NCBI GenBank assembly: GCA_015069695.1
Contig: JADCRZ010000021.1
Coordinates: forward strand, 52,215-116,214
From: Williamsia sp.
Lineage (GTDB): Bacteria > Bacteroidota > Bacteroidia > Chitinophagales > Chitinophagaceae
Direction of reading: 5' to 3'
Length of the DNA: 64,000 bases
A program made the translations under genes and the position numbers. Each line of letters begins with the position of its first letter. The stretch's first letter is position 1. The notes beneath the pieces are model-generated. The model was given only the letters and a program-made list of their open reading frames with translations. It was not told where the DNA came from and made no database searches. Positions 27,918 to 37,000 of the stretch are shown one piece after another.

Positions 27918-30341
27918 TTATTCTGTTCTTAAGTTTTGTACCGGATTGGTAAGGGCAGCTTTTACCGCCTGTATGCCGATGGTAACCAAAGCAACCAGGG
28001 CTGCGATGATGGCTGCTGCTGCAAACACCCAAGCTGAAATCGGAATCCTGTAAGCAAATTCCTGCAGCCAGCTGTTCATGGTATACCAGGCCACCGGAAA
28101 AGCGATCACCGCTGCGATCAGCACGAGCAGGAGAAAGTCCTTTGATAACAGTTGTACGATCTGCCGGGTTGAAGCGCCCAGTACTTTGCGGATGCCGATT
28201 TCTTTCATGCGTTGCGTAATGGTAAAGGCAGACAAGCCAAACAAACCCAGGCAGGCAATAAAGATGGCGATACAGGAAAACAAGCTAAAGATCGCCCCCT
28301 GCCGCTGCTCCGACTCGTAAAGCCGGGCAAACCGGTCATCGAGGAAAGTGTAATCAAAGGGAACTTCCGGCGCAAACTGCTTCCAGGTCTTTTCTATATG
28401 GCTAATGGCAGCGGGAATGTTTCCTGCCACTTTGATCGAGATATTTGCATAACCAAAAGGCGGTTTGGCTTCCTGTACAACAAGGGGCAGGATGCGCTGG
28501 TGCATGGACTCAAAATGAAAACTGTTGAAAACGCCCACCAGGGTTCCGGGGCGGCCACCATACCGGAACGGCTTTCCGATGGCTTCCCTATTCGACTTTA
28601 ATCCCAAAGCCTTCACCGCTTCTTCGTTGATCAGAAATGAAGCGGTGTCTGTGCCCTGTTCACCCCTGAAGCCTCTTCCTTCCACCATGTGTACCCCATA
28701 AGTTGATAAAAAATGCTCATCTGCATTGATAAATTTGATGTCTGCTTTTGAGGGCGCCAGTGAATCACCCCGGTCGATCTGCGAGTCCATCGCATCCAGG
28801 AGGCGCCCGGAAGGAATGCGTGATGACCTTCCCACCTCCCGCACCGAAGCATCCGCGAGCAGGCTGGTCCGGAACGATTCGTACGTATTGTTCAATGCGC
28901 CATTGTAACGAATCGTAAGCAATCTGTCTTTGTTAAAGCCCAATGATTTTTGCTGCATGAAATGCAGTTGTTGAAAAACAATGGCCGTGCTGATGATCAG
29001 GATGATGGATATAGCAAACTGCGCAACAACCAATACTTTCCTGAATGATATATTGCCTCCCCCTATCTTTAAAACGCCCTTCAGCACACGGATCGGCTGG
29101 AAAGAAGAAAGGAACAAGGAAGGATAAATGCCTGCAAGGATACCGGTTATAAACGGAATGAGCATAAGCAGGCCAATGATCTTCCAGTTGAGCAGGGTAG
29201 ACAGGGAAAGGGTTTGGCCGGACAACTGGTTCAGCCAGGGCAGGCTGATCCAGGTCAGCAACAAAGCAAGCAAGGTTGCCACCCAGCATACAACAATTGA
29301 TTCAGTGAGGAACTGGCCGATCAGTTCCCATTTTCTTGCCCCCACCACTTTGCGCACACCGATTTCCTTGGCACGCAATACCGACCGGGCTGTTGAAAGA
29401 TTCATGTAGTTGATGCAGGCAATCAGCAGGATAAACAAGGCAATCGCAGAAAAAGTATAGATCCGTTTGATGTCGCCGTTTTCTTCCATTTCATCATCCT
29501 TGTGCGAGTAAAGATGAATGTCCGTTAAAGGGCGCAGCGTGAGAAAGGTACCCTCCGATTGTTTGAACCTGCCTCTGTCGTTGGGCATATGCCTGTCGAT
29601 GAATGCAGGAAACTGGGCTTCCAGGGTTTTGTGATTGTATCCGTCGGGCAGCAGGACATACGTATAAAAAGCATTGTTCCCCCAGTTTGTACGGAGGTTT
29701 TCTTCTCCATACACAGCCGGGTCCCTGAGTGTATTGAAAGATAGCAGGAGATCAGGGTGAAGGTGGGCGTTGGGAGGGAAGGCCTTGTATATGCCACTCA
29801 CTTTGCAATCGAACTGATTGTTGAAGCGCACCACTTTGTTAAGCGGATCACCGTCTCCAAAATATTTTCTGGCTGTTTCTTCAGAAAGGATCACGGTAAA
29901 AGGATCAGTAAGTGCTTTTGCCGGGTTGCCTTTCAACAATGTTACATCAAATACGTCAAACAAATTTTCATCAGCAAAGAAGAGTTTTTTTTCATTGAAT
30001 ATTTTGTCTTCCCATTTCATGGGGGTGGTAGATGCCGGCAAAAAGCGGGTGATCTTTTTGATGTCTTTAAAATCACTTTGCAGCAATGGCGCAAAAGGAG
30101 GCGATACCGCCCCCAGCTCAAGCGAAAGGGCGCCGTTTTCAGGATTTAAGAAGGTCCGCTCAACCCGGTAAACATTTTTAGCCTCCTTGTTGTAGCGGTC
30201 GAAGCTGGATTCATAAAGCAGATAGGTGAGGATCAGCAGGCAGCAGGTTAACCCGGTCGTAAGCCCGAAAATATTGATGAAAGAAGTGAACCTGAATTTT
30301 TTCAGGTTGCGCAACGCAATGATAAGATAGTTTTGTAGCAT
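27918..30341 (-). CDS. ABC transporter permease, FtsX/MacB type, copy 1
   Basis: 807 residues from ATG 30341, chosen because it aligns with the N-terminus of the paralogous permease (MLQNYLIIALRNLKKF versus MFRNYLKIAFRNLLKS); a start 36 nt upstream only adds a polar extension. Same layout: helix 1 (INIFGLTTGLTCCLLIL), periplasmic domain, FtsX block (RAKEIGIRKVVGARKWELI), second periplasmic domain, and C-terminal FtsX block (QRMKEIGIRKVLGASTRQIV). It begins 10 nt after a small ORF that resembles a permease N-terminus. It forms a tandem pair with the 25422 gene. Confidence 0.92.
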   Translation of the reverse strand: MLQNYLIIALRNLKKFRFTSFINIFGLTTGLTCCLLILTYLLYESSFDRYNKEAKNVYRVERTFLNPENGALSLELGAVSPPFAPLLQSDFKDIKKITRFLPASTTPMKWEDKIFNEKKLFFADENLFDVFDVTLLKGNPAKALTDPFTVILSEETARKYFGDGDPLNKVVRFNNQFDCKVSGIYKAFPPNAHLHPDLLLSFNTLRDPAVYGEENLRTNWGNNAFYTYVLLPDGYNHKTLEAQFPAFIDRHMPNDRGRFKQSEGTFLTLRPLTDIHLYSHKDDEMEENGDIKRIYTFSAIALFILLIACINYMNLSTARSVLRAKEIGVRKVVGARKWELIGQFLTESIVVCWVATLLALLLTWISLPWLNQLSGQTLSLSTLLNWKIIGLLMLIPFITGILAGIYPSLFLSSFQPIRVLKGVLKIGGGNISFRKVLVVAQFAISIILIISTAIVFQQLHFMQQKSLGFNKDRLLTIRYNGALNNTYESFRTSLLADASVREVGRSSRIPSGRLLDAMDSQIDRGDSLAPSKADIKFINADEHFLSTYGVHMVEGRGFRGEQGTDTASFLINEEAVKALGLKSNREAIGKPFRYGGRPGTLVGVFNSFHFESMHQRILPLVVQEAKPPFGYANISIKVAGNIPAAISHIEKTWKQFAPEVPFDYTFLDDRFARLYESEQRQGAIFSLFSCIAIFIACLGLFGLSAFTITQRMKEIGIRKVLGASTRQIVQLLSKDFLLLVLIAAVIAFPVAWYTMNSWLQEFAYRIPISAWVFAAAAIIAALVALVTIGIQAVKAALTNPVQNLRTE

Positions 30342-30351
30342 AGCGGGCTTT

Positions 30352-30609
30352 TTATTCGATGGTTGGCTCTGCACCACTCCGCAAAGAAGCCGGCAAAACC
30401 GAATGAAGCAAAAAAGGACCTGGATACAGCTGCCCTTTTACCAGGCGTTTGGTTTTCGGGTAGTCGTTGCAGTTGCACTGGTAACGGGCATGCTCAGGCT
30501 GGTTCAGCAGCAGGGAAAGCATCAGACAGGTAAGCGCAACGGTTAATCCTGTAATCGTAGAAAATAGGCTTAAACAGTTCTTCACTACAGGAATCAATAA
30601 AGTTTGCAT
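30352..30609 (-). pseudogene. Small ORF resembling the N-terminus of an ABC permease, probable relic
   Basis: 85 codons from ATG 30609. The central segment STITGLTVALTCLMLSLLL matches the first transmembrane helix of the adjacent permeases in spacing and core (GLTxxLTC versus GLTTGLTC), and the following RYQCN mirrors DRYNK. The rest is unrelated and ends at residue 85. It occupies the slot between an ATPase and a permease gene, 10 nt from the latter. It may be the remains of a third permease copy, or a functional one-helix protein. Translation is uncertain. Confidence 0.4.
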
Positions 30610-30671
30610 ACAAGTGCGTTTTAAGGGCAGGTTGAGCCAGTGAATAGCATCATCCTGTACAGGGAAAAGTT

Positions 30672-31349
30672 TTAAACCATTATATTTTCGATCACGGTTT
30701 GTCCGTCAAGCATGCGGATGATGCGGTGGCTGTAGCGGGCATCGTGTTCAGAGTGCGTTACCATAATGATGGTAGTGCCTTGCTCATTTAAATCTGTCAG
30801 CAGTTCCATTACCTCGTTGCCGTTGGATGAATCAAGATTACCTGTCGGTTCGTCGGCCAGGATCAGCTTGGGTTTGTTGACCACTGCACGGGCTACGGCT
30901 ACGCGTTGCTGCTGGCCGCCGGAGAGCTGTTGCGGATAGTGATTGCGGCGGTGCATGATCTGCATTTTATCCAGCACTTTTTCCACCCTTTCCTTGCGTT
31001 CGGCTGATTTGATGCCCAGGTAGATCAGCGGCAGTTCCACGTTCTCAAAAACGGTCAGTTCATCAATGAGGTTAAAGCTCTGAAAAACAAACCCGATATT
31101 GCGTTTGCGCAGGTCGGCTCTTTTGCGTTCATTAAAACCGGCCACTTCCAACCCGTTGAACATAAAGCTGCCTCCATCCGGATCATCCAGCAAACCGAGG
31201 ATATTCAGCAAGGTCGACTTGCCGCAACCTGACGGTCCCATGATGGCCACAAATTCACCTTCGGTCACTGCAATAGAAATTTTATTCAAGGCAACAGTTT
31301 CAACATCCTCGGTACGGTATATTTTTTCGAGGTTGGTAATTTTGATCAT
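30672..31349 (-). CDS. ABC transporter ATPase, MacB/LolD type
   Basis: 225 residues with canonical motifs: Walker A GPSGCGKS (38-45), Q-loop [13 protein letters not shown], signature [14 protein letters not shown], Walker B LILADE, D-loop NLDS and switch His in VTHSEHDA. It lies 32 nt after the HlyD adaptor gene and precedes the permease pair, so it is probably the main energising subunit of the exporter. The second ATPase of the operon differs at two of these positions. Confidence 0.95.
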   Translation of the reverse strand: MIKITNLEKIYRTEDVETVALNKISIAVTEGEFVAIMGPSGCGKSTLLNILGLLDDPDGGSFMFNGLEVAGFNERKRADLRKRNIGFVFQSFNLIDELTVFENVELPLIYLGIKSAERKERVEKVLDKMQIMHRRNHYPQQLSGGQQQRVAVARAVVNKPKLILADEPTGNLDSSNGNEVMELLTDLNEQGTTIIMVTHSEHDARYSHRIIRMLDGQTVIENIMV

Positions 31350-31381
31350 TTTATCTGATTTTGCTTTTGTTTGTATTTGTT

Positions 31382-32635
31382 TTATTTCAGCACCAGCTCC
31401 TGCATGTCATCTCCAAAATTATCATAGCTGGATGTAACCACCTTATCCCCTGGTTTCAGTCCTGCGAGCACTTCATAATAATCGGGGTTCTGCCTGCCAA
31501 GCTGCACATCAGCACGGTAAGCGGTTTTGCCATCGCTGCTGAGCTTAAAGACCCAGTTGCCGCCTGTTTTCTGGTAAAAGCCGCCTTTCGCAAGCAGCAG
31601 GGCCTGTGTTTCATCACCCAGGGCCAGGCGGATCTGCATGGTTTGTCCGCGGCGGATGCCTTCCGGCGCTTTGCCTGTAAACACCATATCTACCTGGAAA
31701 CGACCGCCGTTTATCTGCGTATATACTTTCACGATCTTCAGGTTGTAATCTTTTCCGGCGAAGGAAGTTTCTCCCTGCAGGCCGGTAAATACCCGCGAAA
31801 GATAATGCTCGTCCACATCTACTTTTACCTTGTAGGCATTTACGATGTCTATCTGTCCCAACCGCTCTCCCTTGTTTTTGCTCTGTCCGATTTCTGCATC
31901 GAGCGATGTAAGCTGTCCGTCGATAGGAGCCCGCACCACCAGGTCTCCCACTTTTTTGCGCATTACAGTCAGCGCATTCTGCGAGCCTTCATAGGATTGC
32001 TTAGCCTGGGAAAGCTGCTGCGTATTGGAGCTTTCATCCTGCTTTAAGATCTGGTCTGTCAATTTCTTTTTGGCGATCTGGTAGTTGTATGTGTTCTCCG
32101 CCTGTTTAAACTCCTGCAAACCGATCGCTTTTTGATCATACAGGTATTTATCGAGTTTGTACACGCGCTCTGCCTCCTTTAATAAATTGTCTACATCCGT
32201 CATCTGGTTCAGCTTGGTCGTTGTGTTTTGCTGGGCTGCGTTGCGGGCAATCTGCATTTGGGTAAGCAGGTTGTATACGGATGTTTGCTGGTTTACCAGG
32301 CTTAATTCAAGATCGGTATTCGACAGGCGCAGGATAGGCTGTCCTTTTTTCAGCATGGTGCCATCTTCTACATACTTCTCTTCTACCCTGCCCCCTTCTA
32401 CGGCATCCAGGTAAATAGTGGTAACAGGCTGCACGCTTCCGTTTACGGGAATAAATTCCAGGAAGGTACCCTTGTGCACTTCGCTGATGCTGATCCGTTC
32501 AGGGTCCACGTTCAGGCGGTTTTTACCTGTTGTGAAATACAAGCTGCCGGCTATCAGCAGCACCAAACCCAGCACACCTGCAATCGTCAGGAGTCTTGCA
32601 GTGCCCCATTTCTTTTTTTCAATTTTTCTGTCCAC
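31382..32635 (-). CDS. HlyD/RND-type periplasmic adaptor (membrane fusion protein)
   Basis: 417 residues. The start codon is GTG (32633-32635 on the plus strand reads CAC); a stop lies in frame 9 nt upstream and no ATG is available, so GTG is well supported. One transmembrane anchor (LLTIAGVLGLVLLIAGSLYF, about residues 14-33), then a biotinyl-lipoyl-like half (GTMLKKGQPILRLSNTDLEL), a long coiled coil (QTSVYNLLTQMQIARN ... TQQLSQAKQSYEGSQN), the second lipoyl half (VRAPIDGQLTSLDAEIGQ) and beta-barrel regions. The family bridges the inner-membrane transporter and TolC. It is the first gene of the export operon and diverges from the response-regulator gene. Confidence 0.92.
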   Translation of the reverse strand: MDRKIEKKKWGTARLLTIAGVLGLVLLIAGSLYFTTGKNRLNVDPERISISEVHKGTFLEFIPVNGSVQPVTTIYLDAVEGGRVEEKYVEDGTMLKKGQPILRLSNTDLELSLVNQQTSVYNLLTQMQIARNAAQQNTTTKLNQMTDVDNLLKEAERVYKLDKYLYDQKAIGLQEFKQAENTYNYQIAKKKLTDQILKQDESSNTQQLSQAKQSYEGSQNALTVMRKKVGDLVVRAPIDGQLTSLDAEIGQSKNKGERLGQIDIVNAYKVKVDVDEHYLSRVFTGLQGETSFAGKDYNLKIVKVYTQINGGRFQVDMVFTGKAPEGIRRGQTMQIRLALGDETQALLLAKGGFYQKTGGNWVFKLSSDGKTAYRADVQLGRQNPDYYEVLAGLKPGDKVVTSSYDNFGDDMQELVLK

Positions 32636-32660
32636 GTTCTTAATTTATTGTAAGCGATTG

Positions 32661-32678
32661 GTGGTTTTCTTGAACCAC
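32661..32678. promoter_or_regulatory. Inverted repeat just upstream of the exporter operon
   Basis: GTGGTT-N6-AACCAC, perfect 6-bp arms, 25 nt upstream of the GTG start of the adaptor gene. It lies in the 252-nt divergent region shared with the NtrC-type regulator gene, so it could be that regulator's operator or a leader hairpin. A clear sigma-54 -24/-12 site is not visible in the same region. Confidence 0.35.
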
Positions 32679-32850
32679 ATGCTACTAGATATGATAACAG
32701 TGCCATTTTTTGTTTCTTTGATTTTCAAGCACTTACTACTTTACTGCAGGTCAGTTCTGTTCTATTGCGTACAAAAACTGTTCGGTTACGATACAGTGAC
32801 CAGGAATGGGAGAAGCTAAAAACTTAAGGGGCACGCCTTTACAATACTGG

Positions 32851-32858
32851 CATATTTG
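32851..32858 (+). promoter_or_regulatory. Possible -7 box of the regulator/kinase operon
   Basis: CATATTTG matches TAnnTTTG at 7 of 8 positions, 30 nt upstream of the response-regulator ATG. No convincing -33 element is seen. Confidence 0.3.
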
Positions 32859-32887
32859 TAGTTTCGTGAAACTCCAACGCCAATCTT

Positions 32888-34246
32888 ATGTCGCTCAAAC
32901 ATTCCTGTATACTTGTTATTGATGATGATCCTGATATTCTGACGGCCGTCCGTTTGCTGCTCCGCCCGGAAGTAAAAGAGATCGTAACAGAAAAAAATCC
33001 GGAGAACATCCGCGCCCTGCTTTCCAAACAAGAGTTTGATGCCGTGCTGCTCGACATGAATTTTAAAAGTTCGATCAACACCGGGAACGAAGGGCTTTTC
33101 TGGCTGAAAAAAATAAAGGAGATGCGTCCTTCCGTATCTGTTATCATGATAACGGCCTATGGAGATATTGACCTGGCCATCCGTTCTCTCAAAGAAGGCG
33201 CTTTTGATTTTGTGGTAAAACCCTGGCACAATGAAAAACTGATCGCAACCATCCGGGAGGCGGTCCGGAAAAAAGACAACAAAGCAGCGGGTTCAAGCGC
33301 GGATGTGGCCTCCCCTATTTTTGAAACAGAGTTGCTGGGGCAGTCGGAAGTGATGCAGGACATTTTTTACAAAGTAAAAAAGATCGCCCCTACCGATGCC
33401 AATATCCTGATCCTGGGTGAGAACGGCACGGGCAAGGAGCTGGTCGCAAAAGCCATCCACCAGTTTTCACAAAGGGCTGCCAAGCCTTTTGTAAAAGTGG
33501 ATGTGGGTGCACTTACGGATTCCCTTTTTGAAAGCGAATTGTTTGGCCATAAAAAAGGGGCATTTACTGATGCCCGTGAAGACCGGGCCGGCCGGTTTGA
33601 AGCAGCCAATACCGGCACCTTGTTCCTGGATGAGATCGGCAATATTTACCTGCGCCAGCAGGCCAAGCTGCTGAGCGTGCTGCAGAACCGGCAGGTGATC
33701 CGCCTGGGCACCAACGAGCCCATCCCCATCGACATCCGCCTGGTATGCGCCACCAACCTTTCCCTGGCCGATCTGGCCAATGAAAACCGGTTCCGCCGCG
33801 ACCTGATCTACCGCATCAACACGGTAGAGATCGTGCTTCCACCCCTGCGCAAAAGAGGCAACGACATCCTGCTGCTGGCAGAGCATTTCAGCAAGCTGTA
33901 TAGCGACAAGTATATGAAACCGCAGTTTGAGCTGGATGAAAAGGCGCGTGAAAAACTGTTGAGCTATCATTACCCCGGAAACATCCGCGAACTGCAATAC
34001 TCCATCGAACGGGCCGTGATCATGGCCGATGACAGCGTACTAACGGCCAAGAACATTATCTTTTCTCCGATTGAGTCAACCGCTGCAGGTGTACCGGAAA
34101 TGGATGACACCAATTTAGGTCATGTCGAAAAAAACACTATTCTGCGGGTGATCGAAAAGAACAATGGAAATATTTCCAAAGCAGCCAAAGAGCTGGGCAT
34201 TACGCGCACGGCTCTTTACAGGAGATTAAGCAAATATGACATATAG
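32888..34246 (+). CDS. NtrC-family sigma-54-type response regulator
   Basis: 452 residues, DNA-binding regulator. Receiver domain with acidic pocket IDDDPD and phospho-acceptor Asp56 (LLDMNF); AAA+ domain with Walker A GENGTGKE (about 178-185), ESELFGHKKGAFTDA and Walker B LFLDEIG; C-terminal Fis-type HTH (NISKAAKELGITRTALYRRL). The sigma-54 contact loop reads GAFTDA (224-229) rather than GAFTGA. Its stop overlaps the start of the histidine kinase gene by 11 nt, so the two are co-translated. It diverges from the exporter operon, which is its most likely target (inference). Confidence 0.93.
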   Translation: MSLKHSCILVIDDDPDILTAVRLLLRPEVKEIVTEKNPENIRALLSKQEFDAVLLDMNFKSSINTGNEGLFWLKKIKEMRPSVSVIMITAYGDIDLAIRSLKEGAFDFVVKPWHNEKLIATIREAVRKKDNKAAGSSADVASPIFETELLGQSEVMQDIFYKVKKIAPTDANILILGENGTGKELVAKAIHQFSQRAAKPFVKVDVGALTDSLFESELFGHKKGAFTDAREDRAGRFEAANTGTLFLDEIGNIYLRQQAKLLSVLQNRQVIRLGTNEPIPIDIRLVCATNLSLADLANENRFRRDLIYRINTVEIVLPPLRKRGNDILLLAEHFSKLYSDKYMKPQFELDEKAREKLLSYHYPGNIRELQYSIERAVIMADDSVLTAKNIIFSPIESTAAGVPEMDDTNLGHVEKNTILRVIEKNNGNISKAAKELGITRTALYRRLSKYDI

Positions 34247-35591
34247 AAATTTTGAGTTCAAGATTTTGTGGAAAGTAGGCCTGTTGTTCCTGGTGATGAT
34301 AGGCACTGCTTTTTTGTTTGTAAAAGGATGGCTGCTGTACTTTGGACTGGCACTTCCGCTGATTGCTTACCAGCTGATTGACCTGATCTATTTCCAGCGC
34401 AAAGCGCACGATGAAATGAACCAGTTCGTGGAAGCCATCCACTACCGCGACTTCTCCCGCAATTTTGATGTAAAGCATGCCCCGTCTGAATTGCAATCTT
34501 TGCGGCAGGGTTTTAATGAGATCAATACGACCTTTAAAATCATCAGCAAGGAAAAAGAAACCCAATACCAATACCTCCAGAAGATCCTGGAACTGGTAGA
34601 TACGGGCATCCTCTCCTATGAGGAAGAAAGCGGTGCCGTGGTATGGATGAATGAATCGCTGAAAAAAATGCTTCAGCTTCCTTATATCAAAAACATGTCG
34701 TCGCTTTCCAAACGCGACAAATCGCTTTACCAGGAAATTACCTCGCTAAAACCGGGCGATGGAAAGATCGGGACGGTTCACCTGGAAAAATCGGTTTTCA
34801 AGGTCCTGTTATCGGCGACTGCTTTTGGAACAGAAGGGAAAAAATACAAGCTGATTGCCTTTCAGAATGTGAACGAAGCGCTGGATGAAACCGAATCAAA
34901 AGCCTGGCAAAAGCTGCTGAGTGTGATGACGCATGAGATCATGAATTCGGTAGCACCCATTTCCTCGCTGGCTGATACGCTGAAAAACCGGCTGCACCAG
35001 TCGGTGAGCAGTTTGTCTTCCGATACATCGGCAGTAGAAGACCTGGAAGAAGGCATAGAAACCATCCGGCGCAGAAGTGAGGGACTTCTGAAGTTTGCAG
35101 AAACCTATCGCAACCTCAACAAGATCACCAAGCTCAATTTAAAAAAGGTGTATGTACGGGAGCTGTTCGGCAATCTCTACCAGCTGATGCTGCCCACATT
35201 TGAGCAGGCTTCCATCGACCTGGAGATCATCCTCAAAGACCGCGACCTCCAGTTTGAAGCCGATCCAAGCCTGATCGAGCAGGTGCTGATCAACCTGATC
35301 GTGAATGCCATTGAAGCTGTCAAAAACACAGAGAACCCGCAGATCATTTTATTTGCGGAAACCCTGGGCAACAAAAAGATCGTCCTGAAAGTCGTTGACA
35401 ATGGAGCAGGTATGTCTGAAGAGCTGCTTGATAAAATCTTCATTCCTTTTTTCAGTACCAAACGAACCGGCAGTGGCATTGGGCTCAGCCTCTGCAAACA
35501 AATCGTCATGCTGCACCGCGGCACCATACAAGCCCAATCCGTTGAAGGCAAAGGCAGCGTGTTTTCACTGCAATTCCAGTCTGAACCTTGA
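34236..35591 (+). CDS. Sensor histidine kinase, partner of the NtrC-type regulator
   Basis: 451 residues, inner membrane. Two N-terminal membrane segments (ILWKVGLLFLVMIGTAFLFV and GWLLYFGLALPLIAYQLI) with almost no periplasmic loop, a HAMP-like/PAS-like region (residues about 100-215), the phospho-acceptor His233 in SVMTHEIMNSVAPISSL, the N box NLIVNAIEAV, G1 box DNGAGM, F box FFSTKR and G2 box GSGIGLSL. The short loop suggests it senses a membrane or cytosolic signal. It overlaps the response-regulator gene by 11 nt, as expected for a cognate pair. Confidence 0.93.
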   Translation: MTYRNFEFKILWKVGLLFLVMIGTAFLFVKGWLLYFGLALPLIAYQLIDLIYFQRKAHDEMNQFVEAIHYRDFSRNFDVKHAPSELQSLRQGFNEINTTFKIISKEKETQYQYLQKILELVDTGILSYEEESGAVVWMNESLKKMLQLPYIKNMSSLSKRDKSLYQEITSLKPGDGKIGTVHLEKSVFKVLLSATAFGTEGKKYKLIAFQNVNEALDETESKAWQKLLSVMTHEIMNSVAPISSLADTLKNRLHQSVSSLSSDTSAVEDLEEGIETIRRRSEGLLKFAETYRNLNKITKLNLKKVYVRELFGNLYQLMLPTFEQASIDLEIILKDRDLQFEADPSLIEQVLINLIVNAIEAVKNTENPQIILFAETLGNKKIVLKVVDNGAGMSEELLDKIFIPFFSTKRTGSGIGLSLCKQIVMLHRGTIQAQSVEGKGSVFSLQFQSEP

Positions 35592-35681
35592 CATCAAGAA
35601 CCAAGCGCCTTCTTTCCCTTTCAATCTCTCCTGTCCGATCATAAATACAGTTATCTTCATCATAGTAAACAGCCAACCACC

Positions 35682-36443
35682 ATGCGGTCTATTTTATTCT
35701 TCCTGCTTCTGCTAGGTCCTTCAATCACTTTTTTCCAGCACAAGCCCACGCTGTATATCATCGGCGATTCAACTGTCCGGAACGATGATTCTACCGGGCA
35801 TCGCGGATGGGGTTCACATATTATCCGTTATCTTGATTCCAGCAAGATTACCGTCAGCAACCAGGCAATGGCAGGAAGAAGCACCCGCACTTTTTTAAAA
35901 GAAGGCAGGTGGGAACGGGTTTTATCCTCGGTCAGGCCGGGCGATTTCCTGATCATGCAATTCGGGCACAATGAAGGCAGCAAGCCTGATACAACCCGCG
36001 CCGGCTACCGGGGTGTGCTGCAGGGAGTTGGTTCTGATTCAGTCAGCCTGGTGTGGCCGGATGGGAAAGAAGAAATTGTGCACAGCTATGGCTGGTACCT
36101 GAAAAAATTTGTTGAGGAAGCAAAAGCAAAAGGTGCCACCGTACTCATCGCTTCCATGATACCCCGGAACGATTGGAAGGAAGGAAAAGTAGTGCGTGCC
36201 TCCAACAATTACGGCAAGTGGGCCGCCGAAGTTGCCGCACAAACCAATGCCTGGTTTGTAGATCTCAACAAGATCACAGCCGATAAATACGATGCATGGG
36301 GACCGGAGAAAGTCAAGCCCCTTTTTCCAACCGAACATACCCATACCAGTCCGGAAGGTGCAAGGATCAACGCGGAGTCAGTAGCGGAGGGAATTCAACA
36401 ATTAAAAGGGTGTTCCTTAAGCAGCTATATTGTATCAAAATAA
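35682..36443 (+). CDS. Rhamnogalacturonan-acetylesterase-like SGNH hydrolase
   Basis: 253 residues with a short N-terminal hydrophobic segment (MRSILFFLLLLGPSITFF) that may be a signal peptide. SGNH blocks are clear: IIGDSTVRN (nucleophile Ser), QAMAGRSTRTF (Gly), MQFGHNE (Asn) and EHTHTSPEGA (His). In rhamnogalacturonan acetylesterases (CE12) the last block usually begins DHTH; here the position of the triad aspartate is Glu. It is predicted to remove acetyl groups from pectin-type polysaccharide in the periplasm. Possible partners are the GH28 enzyme 6 kb away; there is no SusCD pair next to it. The next small secreted protein starts 36 nt downstream. Confidence 0.85.
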   Translation: MRSILFFLLLLGPSITFFQHKPTLYIIGDSTVRNDDSTGHRGWGSHIIRYLDSSKITVSNQAMAGRSTRTFLKEGRWERVLSSVRPGDFLIMQFGHNEGSKPDTTRAGYRGVLQGVGSDSVSLVWPDGKEEIVHSYGWYLKKFVEEAKAKGATVLIASMIPRNDWKEGKVVRASNNYGKWAAEVAAQTNAWFVDLNKITADKYDAWGPEKVKPLFPTEHTHTSPEGARINAESVAEGIQQLKGCSLSSYIVSK

Positions 36444-36479
36444 TCATCGCAAATAGCAAGCACGTAAAAACCAGCTTTC

Positions 36480-36992
36480 TTGAAAACACTTCTTTTCTTT
36501 TTCCTGTACCTGCTGATTGCCCGGGCAGCTTTAGCGCAAACCTATGTAGCGCTTGCCCCGGCTCTTACCAACGAAGCAGGAACCCTCGCGGGTAAATCAA
36601 ATCTCTCCCTTGAACTGGGGCGGCAATGGGATGTATTCAGCATCGGACTTGACTTGGGCAAATCCAGCTTGGGCCGCATGAAAGACAGGGATACCTCTGT
36701 TTACCTGGAACTCAGGCCCAATTTAAATGTATTTCAACAGGGAAAATTCACCAACACATTTACCGCCGGTATCGGCTATATCTTCAATGCCAAGGAAAGT
36801 CTGATGACGGAACTTACTTCCGGTATCGAATACGCACTGAACAAAACATGGCATTTCAACATGTACTTCGGACAGTATTATTACAGCGGCAGAACAGACG
36901 CCAGTACGACTACCTTCTTCGGCGTCTCAGCCATGTTTTATTTCTCTGAATTCAACGGAGGCAAAGGATTGATCAAGCAGGCTGATAAATAA
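36480..36992 (+). CDS. Small exported protein, start codon TTG
   Basis: 170 residues. TTG 36480 is taken as the start because it is followed directly by a typical signal peptide (MKTLLFFFLYLLIARAALAQ, first residue Met by initiation) and no in-frame ATG or GTG lies nearby upstream. The mature part is beta-rich (NLSLELGRQWDVFSIGLDLG, FTNTFTAGIGYIFNAK, TTFFGVSAMFYFSEF), suggesting a small outer-membrane barrel. Function unknown. It lies 36 nt after the acetylesterase-like gene and may share its transcript. A nested inverted-repeat element follows the stop. Confidence 0.7.
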   Translation: MKTLLFFFLYLLIARAALAQTYVALAPALTNEAGTLAGKSNLSLELGRQWDVFSIGLDLGKSSLGRMKDRDTSVYLELRPNLNVFQQGKFTNTFTAGIGYIFNAKESLMTELTSGIEYALNKTWHFNMYFGQYYYSGRTDASTTTFFGVSAMFYFSEFNGGKGLIKQADK

Positions 36993-37000
36993 TACCTAAT

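Noticed and set aside
32418..32819. 133-codon plus-strand ORF upstream of the response regulator
   Set aside because: Mostly the antisense of the HlyD adaptor gene running into the divergent promoter region; sequence is Cys/Phe-rich without family pattern.
32829..32843. Sigma-54 promoter for the response-regulator gene
   Set aside because: GGGCACG matches the -24 element but the required GC at -12 is missing (CA), so it is not a convincing site.
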